From assembly GCA_946409855.1 (NCBI GenBank), contig CAMJXZ010000234.1:1-5524 (forward strand): a stretch of DNA of 5,524 bases, given 5' to 3'. Position 1 is the stretch's first letter, and the number at the start of each line of letters is the position of its first letter. The notes under the pieces are model-generated. The model worked only from the letters and a program-made list of their open reading frames with translations, ran no database searches and had not been told where the DNA came from. Source of the stretch: an uncultured Clostridia bacterium. Its GTDB lineage: Bacteria; Bacillota; Clostridia; Christensenellales; Aristaeellaceae. Below are positions 1-5,514 of the stretch, in pieces. Made by a program: the position numbers and the translations under genes.

Positions 1-1
1 G

Positions 2-772
2 CTGTGCAGGTACTGCTACCGGCAGGGCCTTGGGTATTATAAATTCCAGACCCTGTGGGACGCGTACCGGCACCCGGAAACGGCCGCGGCGCTGTCCGAA
101 GAAGAAGCGGCGCTGACCGCTTCCCTGCGGGGCGGCAGGGACGTGGTCAGCGTTTCGGACGCCGCGTACGACCGGTTCATGATCCTCTACGACCAGGCGC
201 GGGAGCTGATCGCCGCGCAGATGAACGAGACCCGCGCGGAAGAGGGCGAGGTGCTGGCCGGCCGCCTCCGGGAAGCGCTCAGCCGCTCGGCGCGCCTGTA
301 CGATTACGAAAAGCTGGAGCGCGTCCGAAAGATGGGGGAGCAGGCGGCGAAGCTGACCCGGGAGGACATTTCCGAAAGCGACCTGGAGCACATCCTCTGT
401 TCCGCCATCCCCGTGGGGGCGAACGGCAACCTGATCCCCGTCAAAAACTCTACCCTGAACGCCCAGTTCGAGGGAAAGCGCTTCAGCCGCCAGCACATCA
501 ACGACATCCTCCTGCGCAAAAGCGAACCGGAGCGCTTCGACCTGATCACCCTGAACTTCCTGATCTTCGGCCTGCGGACCGACCAGGAAGAGAACGCGCA
601 GCGGCGGTACATGCATTTTATCGAGAGCACCAACCGGCTGCTGGCGGACTGCTTCATGGGCCCGCTCTACGTGGCCAACCCCTACGAGTGCTTCGTGCTG
701 ATGTGCATCCTGTCCGTCTCCCCGCTGGAAACGTACACGGAAGTGATCGAGAAAAGTTATCAGAAAGAATGA
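2..772 (+). CDS. hypothetical protein, 5'-truncated, possible C-terminal XRE-like HTH
   Basis: The reading frame is open from base 2 and ends at TGA 770-772, followed at once by an in-frame TAA; 256 residues are visible and the start lies outside the window. A GTG at 143 is an internal codon, not a convincing start: the frame stays open upstream and no good ribosome site precedes it. The visible N-terminal end has a CRYC motif (residues 2-5), which could be half of a metal site. The middle (about 50-120) is charged and probably helical. From about residue 160 a stretch with FSRQHINDIL, followed by LITLNFLIFGL, resembles the recognition helix and following helices of XRE-type helix-turn-helix proteins. 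The tail (NPYECFVLMCIL, then SPLETYTEVIEKSY) recalls C-terminal regions of Clostridia hypothetical proteins with such folds. I do not recognise the family with certainty. A DNA-binding or signalling role is inference only. A strong terminator follows 19 bases after the stop. Confidence 0.75.
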   Translation: MCRYCYRQGLGYYKFQTLWDAYRHPETAAALSEEEAALTASLRGGRDVVSVSDAAYDRFMILYDQARELIAAQMNETRAEEGEVLAGRLREALSRSARLYDYEKLERVRKMGEQAAKLTREDISESDLEHILCSAIPVGANGNLIPVKNSTLNAQFEGKRFSRQHINDILLRKSEPERFDLITLNFLIFGLRTDQEENAQRRYMHFIESTNRLLADCFMGPLYVANPYECFVLMCILSVSPLETYTEVIEKSYQKE

Positions 773-790
773 TAACGCGCAGACGGCGCG

Positions 791-811
791 GCCCCTCCGG
801 GGGCTTTTTTT
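791..811 (+). terminator. intrinsic terminator of the upstream gene
   Basis: A GCCCC arm (791-795), a TCCG loop and a GGGGC arm (800-804) form a perfect 5-bp GC stem followed directly by seven T (805-811). It begins 18 bases after the stop codon at 772, so it ends the left-hand transcript and separates it from the peptidase gene. Confidence 0.88.
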
Positions 812-840
812 GATTTCTGGTTTCTCAAGGGGTGACAATA

Positions 841-883
841 TTTGCGCAATCGTTGTTTTTTCTCTTAACATTTTCGCAATCAT
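841..883. repeat. 13-bp direct repeat, 30-bp period, over the peptidase promoter
   Basis: TTTGCGCAATCGT (841-853) recurs as TTTTCGCAATCAT (871-883), matching at 11 of 13 bases. The copies start exactly 30 bp apart, about three helical turns, so they would face the same side of the DNA. The first copy contains the palindrome TTGCGCAA (842-849). The -35 hexamer lies just before the second copy, which fills most of the promoter spacer. This is a plausible operator pair for a regulator, but chance similarity in AT-rich DNA is possible. Confidence 0.4.
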
Positions 884-893
884 ATGATAAAAT
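865..893 (+). promoter_or_regulatory. sigma-A-type promoter of the M16C peptidase gene
   Basis: TTAACA (865-870) is separated by 17 bp from TAAAAT (888-893), and a TG one base upstream of the -10 (885-886) gives an extended -10. An alternative -10, TATGAT at 883-888, lacks a well-spaced -35. Transcription would start near 900, giving a leader of about 64 nt. Because the promoter lies downstream of possible in-frame starts at 832 and 892, it argues that the protein begins at ATG 964. Confidence 0.72.
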
Positions 894-913
894 GGGCACG
901 TTACAGTCAAACG

Positions 914-947
914 CGGCATGCCGGGCGGAGAACAGCGCCGGATGCCG
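914..947 (+). promoter_or_regulatory. 5' leader stem-loop of the peptidase mRNA
   Basis: Bases 914-927 pair with 936-947: CGGCAT with ATGCCG, then CCGG with CCGG, then CG with CG. This makes 12 base pairs with single bulged G at 920 and 925 and an eight-base loop, GAGAACAG (928-935). It ends about five bases before the ribosome-binding region. It may protect the 5' end or influence translation; no known riboswitch class is recognised. Confidence 0.45.
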
Positions 948-951
948 GGAA

Positions 952-963
952 AGAGAGGAAGAC
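952..963 (+). promoter_or_regulatory. ribosome-binding site that fixes the peptidase start
   Basis: AGAGAGG (952-958) followed by AAGAC places a Shine-Dalgarno-like site five bases before ATG 964. The longer open frame from GTG 832 has no ribosome site and would span the promoter. The protein read from 964 begins directly with a signal peptide. Both points support 964 as the start. Confidence 0.72.
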
Positions 964-3900
964 ATGAACAACATTTTAGCCATGCTGCTCGCAGTGATCC
1001 TGATGTTTACCGGAATCACTGTCACCGGCCTGACCGGCACGCCCGTCCCCGCTTCCAGAGCGGAAGCCGCCGCCGAGACCGCGCCGGCTGAGGAAGCCGC
1101 CGAACCGGCCGAAGAACCGGCGCAGGCGCCCGCGGAAGAAGCCGCGGCGCCCGCGGAAGCGCCGGCGGAAGCCGCCGCCGAACCGGAAGAAGCCGCCGCC
1201 GAACCGGCCGAAGAAGCCGCGGAGCCCGCCGCCCCCGCTTCTTCCCTGCCCGCGGAAAAGGTCGGCCTGCCTGCTGTCGGCGATACGGTGCACGGTTTTA
1301 CCGTCAAGGAAATCCGTGAGTTCCCGAGCATCGGCGCGCAGGTGGTGGTCTTCGAACACGAAAAGACCGGCGCCGGCTTTGTCTATATCGCCAACGACGA
1401 TACAAACCGCGTTTACGACCTGACGTTCCTGACCGACGCGGTCGACAATACGGGCCTGCCCCACGTGTTTGAGCACGCCACCCTGGACGGCTCCAAAAAG
1501 TATCCGTCCAAGGCGCTGTTCTTCAACCTCAGCTATCAGACCTACAACACGTACATGAACGCCTCCACCTATGACCGGATGACCACCTACCCGGTGGCTT
1601 CCCTGTCCGAGGAGCAGCTGCTCAAGTACGCGGACTATTATACCGACAGCTGCCTGTACCCCATGATCATGGAAGATGAGTCCATCTTCAACGAGGAAGC
1701 CTGGCGCTACCGTCTGGAAAGCCCGGACGCCGAGCTGACCATCGAAGGCACCGTGTATTCCGAAATGCTGGGCGCCACCACGCTGGAAAGAATGGCCAGC
1801 AAGTACGCCCTGCAGGTCGCCTACCCGGGTTCCATGATTGGCAACGACCGCGGCGGTCTGCCCTCCGATATCCCGAACATGAACTGGGAGCATCTGCGGG
1901 AATATCACGACAAGTATTATCATCCCTCCAACATGGTCGCTTTCCTCTACGGCGATTTCCAGGATTACACCGCGTTCCTGGCCCTGCTGGACGAGGCGAT
2001 CAGCCCCTTTGAAAAGCGCGAGTTCGTCCGGGAGGATCCGGGCTATACCCCCATCACGGAGAACGTGACGGCCGAATTTGCTTTCCCGGTGGAAGCAGGC
2101 TCTGATACCAAGAACACCGCCACTGTCTATTACATGATCGTCTGCCCCGGCGCCGAAGGCGAAGAGGAAATGACCCTGAACACCCTGACCGACCTGATGG
2201 GCGCGGGTTCCTCCGCGATGTATCAGGCGGTGGAAAAGGCGCTGCCGACCGCTTCCTTCGGCACCTACATCGAGACGGGCGCGCCCGACCCGGCCATCGT
2301 TTTCATCGCCCAGAAGGTGAACCGCGAGGATGCCGCCACCTTCAAGCAGGTCATCGACGAACAGCTGGCCCTGATCGCCGAAAAGGGCTTTGATCAGGAA
2401 TTCGTGGACGGCGTCATGGCGTCCGTTTCCATGAACATGATGCTGACCCGCGAAGCCGCGGACGTCGGCACCAGCATCATCCCCACCATCGCCTACAGCT
2501 ATTCCTCCACCGGCAACATCTTTGACCACATGGATTATGTGGACGCGCTGGGCATGATGGATCAGTGGAACCAGGAAGGCAGGTACCAGGCCGCCGCCGC
2601 CAAGTGGCTGGTCGGTTCCAATACCACCGCGCTGACCACCACCTATCCTGAACCGGGCCTGAAGGAACAGCAGGACGCCGCGGAAAAGGAACGGCTGGCC
2701 GCCGTCAAGGCCGCCATGACCGAGGAAGAGATCGCTGAGATCGTGGCCCGCTCCAACGCGCCCAAGGAAGAGGATACGACCGCTTCCGAATACGTCAAGC
2801 AGCTGCAGGCCGTCACCGTGGCGACCCTGCCCGAGGAAATCAAGCGCTACGAAGTGTCCGACGAAACCGATGAAGCGGGCGTCCGCCATGTGAACGCCAC
2901 CGCGTCCGTGGACGGCATCGGCCAGGCGGACGTGTTCCTGGACGCCGGCGCGCTGCCCCAGGAAGATATCCACTGGTTCAAGCTCCTGACCGGCCTGATC
3001 GGCAGCCTGGATACCCAGAACCACACCAAGGAAGAAGCCGCCGTGCTGACCACCCGGTACCTGTACAACGTTTCCGTCCGCATGTCCCTGCTGGACGATA
3101 AGGAAGTCGGCTATCATCCCTATCTGCGGATGAGCTGGATCGGCCGGGATGAAGACCTGGAAGACGGCTACAACCTGATGTATGAGCTGGTCTTCGGCGT
3201 CAAGCTGGACGACGAGCAGAAGGTGCTGGACGGCGTCAAGGCCCTGCGCTCCGGCGTCCGCTCCTCCATCCAGTCCGGCCCCTACAGTGTGCAGCTCTAT
3301 CGTGCCTTGGGCATCAAGAATCCCATGTGGCGCCTGTACAGCTACGCCAACTTCATTGAGTATTACGAGTTCCTGACCCAGGTGGAAGAAGCCATGGCCG
3401 CCGATCCCGCGGCTGTGATCGCCAAGCTGCAGAGCGTGCTGGAGTTCCTGCGCAACAACGCGGGCGCCCTCGTCGCCTTCTCCGGCAACAAGGACAGCCA
3501 GGCGCTGAACGCCCCGCTGGCCGCCGCCTTCCTGGCCAAACTCAACCACGAGGAACGGGAACGCGTGGTCTACGATCTGCCCGCCGCCGCTGAAAGCGAA
3601 GCGCTGGCGATCGAAAGCTCCGTGCAGTACAACGCCGTTGTGGCGGACTTTGAGGCCCTGGGCCTGGAAGGCTACGACGGCGGCATGGACGCCGTGACCA
3701 ACCTGGTGCTGGATAAGTTCCTCTACCCGCAGCTGCGCGACCAGTACGGCGCCTACGGCGTGTTCCACGGCGCGGTCGAAGACGGCGGCCTGTACGTCAT
3801 CAGCTACAGGGACCCCAACGTCCTGCAGACCTTCCAGGTCTATGCCCAGCTGCCCAAGATGGTTGCGGACCTTGAAATAGACCAGGCGACGCTGGACGGC

Positions 3901-4674
3901 TACATCCTGTCCGCGTATCCCGGCTATGCCGCCAGCACCGGCGAACTCTCCGGCGCGGTAAGCGCGATGCTGACCAGGCTGGAAAACGATGATCCCGAAA
4001 AACCCCTCCAGTACATGCGCCAGCTCAAGCAGGTGACGCCCGAATCCCTCAAGCGGTGGGGCGACATCTACGCCAACATGATGAAGAACGGCGTTATGTC
4101 CACCGCCGCCGGCCTGAGCACCATCAACCAGAACAGCCAGCTGTATCAGGTGGTGCTGAACCTCTTCGGCACCAAGGATACTTCCCAGGTGGCCTTTGCG
4201 GACCTGGCCGAGGATCATCCCAACTACGCCGCCGTCCGCAAGGTCTTTGAGGCGGGCGTGATGGCGCCCAAGGCCGAAGACGCCTTCGGCGTGGAAGAGG
4301 ACGCCACCGTGGGCGAACTGGCCGCCGGCCTGTACGCGCTGGTGGGCGGCACCCGCAACGAGGAAGAGGCGATGGGCTTCTTTGCCCAGTACGGCCTGGT
4401 CAATCCGGAAGACGTCGGCGCCCCCCTGACCCGCGGCGCCGCGGGCAGCCTGATCGGCGGCCTGCTGCCGCTGCTGGGCGCGCCGGTCCCGGAGACGGAC
4501 GGTTCCGCGTACGCCGATTATGACGGTTCTCAGGACGGGCTCCTGGTCGCCATGGCGTATGAGATCATGAGCGCCGCAGCCGGCGAGGAAGGACAGGTCC
4601 TGAACGCCGCTGCCGTCCTCAACCGCGGCGAACTGGCCGAAACCTTCACCCGTTTCATGGCGCTGCTTCAGTAA
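964..4674 (+). CDS. secreted M16C (presequence-protease-like) zinc metallopeptidase with SLH-like C terminus
   Basis: This 1236-residue protein should be an exported zinc endopeptidase that cuts peptides or unfolded segments inside a closed chamber, as presequence protease (PreP/Cym1) does. Residues 4-23 form a hydrophobic signal segment, with possible cleavage near ASRAEA (30-35); an Ala/Glu/Pro linker fills 33-92. The catalytic domain follows, starting about residue 100. The inverted zinc motif HVFEH is at 167-171, then GSKKYP and a tract with NA and YP typical of M16C. The third ligand is probably E267 in GTVYSEMLG, 96 residues after H171, the spacing I recall from PreP. An M16C-associated hinge spans about 566-665, the third domain begins near H670, and the fourth carries R925 and Y931, six apart, the substrate-carboxylate pair of PreP. 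Residues 1078-1236 resemble three SLH repeats. PreP proteins are about 1000 residues, so the extra length is linker plus tail. The gene has its own promoter and is monocistronic. Substrate is unknown; family assignment is secure. Confidence 0.94.
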   Translation: MNNILAMLLAVILMFTGITVTGLTGTPVPASRAEAAAETAPAEEAAEPAEEPAQAPAEEAAAPAEAPAEAAAEPEEAAAEPAEEAAEPAAPASSLPAEKVGLPAVGDTVHGFTVKEIREFPSIGAQVVVFEHEKTGAGFVYIANDDTNRVYDLTFLTDAVDNTGLPHVFEHATLDGSKKYPSKALFFNLSYQTYNTYMNASTYDRMTTYPVASLSEEQLLKYADYYTDSCLYPMIMEDESIFNEEAWRYRLESPDAELTIEGTVYSEMLGATTLERMASKYALQVAYPGSMIGNDRGGLPSDIPNMNWEHLREYHDKYYHPSNMVAFLYGDFQDYTAFLALLDEAISPFEKREFVREDPGYTPITENVTAEFAFPVEAGSDTKNTATVYYMIVCPGAEGEEEMTLNTLTDLMGAGSSAMYQAVEKALPTASFGTYIETGAPDPAIVFIAQKVNREDAATFKQVIDEQLALIAEKGFDQEFVDGVMASVSMNMMLTREAADVGTSIIPTIAYSYSSTGNIFDHMDYVDALGMMDQWNQEGRYQAAAAKWLVGSNTTALTTTYPEPGLKEQQDAAEKERLAAVKAAMTEEEIAEIVARSNAPKEEDTTASEYVKQLQAVTVATLPEEIKRYEVSDETDEAGVRHVNATASVDGIGQADVFLDAGALPQEDIHWFKLLTGLIGSLDTQNHTKEEAAVLTTRYLYNVSVRMSLLDDKEVGYHPYLRMSWIGRDEDLEDGYNLMYELVFGVKLDDEQKVLDGVKALRSGVRSSIQSGPYSVQLYRALGIKNPMWRLYSYANFIEYYEFLTQVEEAMAADPAAVIAKLQSVLEFLRNNAGALVAFSGNKDSQALNAPLAAAFLAKLNHEERERVVYDLPAAAESEALAIESSVQYNAVVADFEALGLEGYDGGMDAVTNLVLDKFLYPQLRDQYGAYGVFHGAVEDGGLYVISYRDPNVLQTFQVYAQLPKMVADLEIDQATLDGYILSAYPGYAASTGELSGAVSAMLTRLENDDPEKPLQYMRQLKQVTPESLKRWGDIYANMMKNGVMSTAAGLSTINQNSQLYQVVLNLFGTKDTSQVAFADLAEDHPNYAAVRKVFEAGVMAPKAEDAFGVEEDATVGELAAGLYALVGGTRNEEEAMGFFAQYGLVNPEDVGAPLTRGAAGSLIGGLLPLLGAPVPETDGSAYADYDGSQDGLLVAMAYEIMSAAAGEEGQVLNAAAVLNRGELAETFTRFMALLQ
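1060..1239 (+). repeat. Ala/Glu/Pro-rich low-complexity linker segment
   Basis: Codons for residues 33-92 of the peptidase encode almost only Ala, Glu and Pro, built from irregular copies of units such as AEEAAEPAEE and APAEAP. At DNA level, imperfect repeats of GAAGCCGCCGAACCGGCC recur. The segment lies between signal peptide and catalytic domain and is acidic and probably extended, like a wall-spanning or spacer linker. Repeats of this kind can change length by slippage, so strains may differ here. Confidence 0.85.
4195..4671 (+). other. three divergent SLH-like repeats (cell-wall anchoring region of the peptidase)
   Basis: Residues 1078-1129 read FADLAEDHPNYAAVRKVFEA, then GVM, a Gly-poor loop, and TVGELAAGLYALVG. 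This follows the SLH pattern of F-x-D, a helix, G-(I/V), and a second helix starting near T-R-x-E. Residues 1130-1177 keep the second half (GLVNPED, then LTRGAAG). Residues 1178-1236 keep both ends (YADYDGSQDG, then LNRGELAETFTRFMALL). SLH trimers bind pyruvylated secondary cell-wall polymers. The repeats here are degenerate: repeat 1 lacks the usual TRAE and repeat 2 lacks its first helix motif, so binding ability is an inference. Confidence 0.6.
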
Positions 4675-4682
4675 TCAGCATA

Positions 4683-4740
4683 CTTTAAAACATATGTCCC
4701 GCCCCGGACGGTTTCGTCCGGGGCGGGACTGTGTTTAAAG
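4683..4740. terminator. long bidirectional hairpin between convergent genes
   Basis: The arms 4696-4710 and 4715-4729 are perfectly complementary over 15 bp around a GTTT loop. The stem can extend through CATA (4691-4694) and TGTG (4730-4733), including one G-T pair, and then CTTTAAA (4683-4689) with TTTAAAG (4734-4740), with A4690 and T4695 bulged. It starts nine bases after the peptidase stop. The tail on the plus strand is only moderately U-rich (TGTGTTT); on the minus strand it reads ATATGTTTT. It should end peptidase transcripts and act as a backstop for the opposite gene. Confidence 0.78.
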
Positions 4741-4772
4741 AAATCCGCCGCGGGCCATCCGGTCCGCGGCGG
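4739..4772 (-). terminator. intrinsic terminator of the YbjN-like gene
   Basis: CCGCCGCGG (4745-4753) pairs with CCGCGGCGG (4764-4772), and the stem continues inward by G-T, C-G and C-G to an ATCC loop (4757-4760). Read on the minus strand, the hairpin is followed by ATTTCTTT, a U-rich tail, and lies about 22 bases past the stop of the YbjN-like gene. On the plus strand no T tract follows, so it is directional. Confidence 0.72.
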
Positions 4773-4793
4773 GGAGAAACATCGGTGAAAGGA

Positions 4794-5270
4794 TCACTGG
4801 TCGTTCTGCGCTTCCCGGATATCCTCCTCCGGGTAGCCGATGCCCATCAGGTTTTTCATCAGGCCGTTGCCGTAGCGCTGCATCATCAGGAAGGGAACGT
4901 CCAGGACGCGCTCCACGTCCTTTATCTGGGGCGTTCCGGCCGAACAGGGCAGCACGCTCTGGTAGCGGATCTCCCCGTCCCGGTAGTCAAATTCAAACTT
5001 GCCCACGATCAGGCCGAAATTGGCGCGGGTCAGGTATTCCGTGACCGGGCCGTACACGTCCTCCGTGGCCTTGATGGGGCAGATGGCCAGCACCTGGATG
5101 CTGTCCTGGTTGATGATCACGATGACGCGGCAGCTGCTGAGCTTGCTTTTGAGGTTCATGCCGAAGGACAGGGTGAACCGCTGGTCATCCTGGTCCTGAA
5201 TATCGTAGCGCCATTTCCGGTTGTCCAGACATTCCAAAACGAGCCCGGTGAGTATTTCTTTCTGCGTCAT
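4794..5270 (-). CDS. YbjN domain-containing protein
   Basis: The 158-residue product resembles the YbjN family (Pfam 'putative bacterial sensory transduction regulator'), small proteins with a fold like type III secretion chaperones. Support is the alpha-beta pattern: an N-terminal helix (TQKEILTGLVLECLD), paired strands (FTLSFGMN and SCRVIVIINQDSIQVLAICP), a helix (VYGPVTEYLTRANF), then LIVGKFEFDYRDGEIRYQSV, the strand pair with D-G turn typical of the family, and a C-terminal helix ending in an acidic tail. No signal peptide or membrane segment is present, so it is probably cytoplasmic. The length is normal for the family. ATG at 5268-5270 is preceded by AAAGGAGA (complement of 5281-5288) at a slightly long 10-11 base gap. 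The gene is monocistronic, with its own promoter and terminator, and converges on the peptidase gene. The biochemical role of the family is poorly known, and no specific function can be read here. Confidence 0.78.
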   Translation of the reverse strand: MTQKEILTGLVLECLDNRKWRYDIQDQDDQRFTLSFGMNLKSKLSSCRVIVIINQDSIQVLAICPIKATEDVYGPVTEYLTRANFGLIVGKFEFDYRDGEIRYQSVLPCSAGTPQIKDVERVLDVPFLMMQRYGNGLMKNLMGIGYPEEDIREAQNDQ

Positions 5271-5314
5271 TGTGCAATCATCTCCTTTGCGCGGGTTTCG
5301 TCAGGTCTGTGAAA

Positions 5315-5344
5315 GGTATAGCACATCAGCCCCGGTGATGTCAA
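5315..5344 (-). promoter_or_regulatory. sigma-A-type promoter of the YbjN-like gene
   Basis: On the minus strand, a perfect TTGACA (complement of 5339-5344) is followed after 18 bp by TATACC (complement of 5315-5320), with TG one base upstream of the -10. Transcription would start near 5308, about 38 nt ahead of the ATG. Within the spacer an inverted repeat, ACATCA (5323-5328), seven bases, TGATGT (5336-5341), could be an operator. Confidence 0.7.
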
Positions 5345-5391
5345 GAGCGGGCGAGGGGAAACGCACGATTTACAGGAAACGGGACGCCGCG

Positions 5392-5421
5392 AAAACAGGA
5401 ATCGCCCGGCGGGCGCTTTCC
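5392..5421 (-). terminator. weak minus-strand terminator-like hairpin
   Basis: On the minus strand, GGAA, an AG bulge, CGCCC, a GCC loop, GGGCG, an A bulge and TTCC form a 9-bp interrupted stem followed by TGTTTT (complement of 5392-5397). It lies just downstream, on that strand, of the stronger hairpin at 5433-5465, so the two may work in tandem. The interrupted stem and short T tract make the call uncertain. Confidence 0.35.
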
Positions 5422-5432
5422 GCGCGGGGCAG

Positions 5433-5465
5433 AAAAAAGACGCCGGGCGGAAACCGCCTGACGTC
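5433..5465 (-). terminator. intrinsic terminator on the minus strand, no matching gene in window
   Basis: Bases 5439-5450 pair with 5454-5465 over 12 positions with one G-T pair and one A-C mismatch, around an AAA (minus strand TTT) loop. The six A at 5433-5438 become a U6 tract directly after the stem on the minus strand. No minus-strand stop codon of a recognisable gene is visible between here and the right edge, so the transcript it ends must come from beyond the window or from an unannotated start. Confidence 0.62.
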
Positions 5466-5480
5466 CTGCCTCCGGGACAA

Positions 5481-5489
5481 TGCCATAAT
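5481..5489 (+). promoter_or_regulatory. possible extended -10 promoter for the right-edge gene
   Basis: TG (5481-5482), one base, then CATAAT (5484-5489) matches an extended -10 element. No good -35 sits at 16-18 bp; CTGACG (5458-5463) is 20 bp away. The start of transcription would be near 5496, giving a leader of under 20 nt that still contains the GGAGG site only partly. Support is weak. Confidence 0.28.
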
Positions 5490-5514
5490 ACCATATGGAG
5501 GCGAAGAAAGCAAG

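Noticed and set aside
55..813. Arg/Pro/Gly-rich open frame overlapping the left-hand gene
   Set aside because: Its composition is typical of an out-of-frame reading of GC-rich coding DNA, and it runs into the terminator hairpin and T tract.
832..963. Extended N terminus for the peptidase from GTG 832 or ATG 892
   Set aside because: The stretch includes the promoter and the leader hairpin, neither codon has a ribosome site, and the signal peptide begins at ATG 964.
1060..1239. Repetitive GCC/GAA tract considered as a CRISPR-like or tandem-repeat array
   Set aside because: The units are irregular, have no spacers, and are fully explained as codons of an Ala/Glu/Pro protein linker.
3182..3376. 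Short Ser/Pro-rich frame inside the peptidase gene
   Set aside because: Out-of-frame shadow of a well-supported gene, with no start signals of its own.
976..4218. Open frame of 1080 codons on the minus strand, antisense to the peptidase gene
   Set aside because: It lies opposite a gene with clear M16C motifs and codon bias. Its product is a Gly/His/Val/Gln-rich string with no recognisable domain, and no ribosome site or promoter was seen. Long antisense frames of this kind follow from GC-ending codons.
4731..5312. 193-codon plus-strand open frame opposite the YbjN-like gene
   Set aside because: It starts inside a terminator hairpin, has no ribosome site, and is antisense to a frame with a family-like protein and its own promoter.
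5267..5494. 75-codon minus-strand frame whose TGA overlaps the ATG of the YbjN-like gene, suggesting translational coupling
   Set aside because: It runs through two terminator-like hairpins and the promoter at 5315-5344, its product is Arg/Pro/Ser-rich without domain features, and no ribosome site precedes its ATG.
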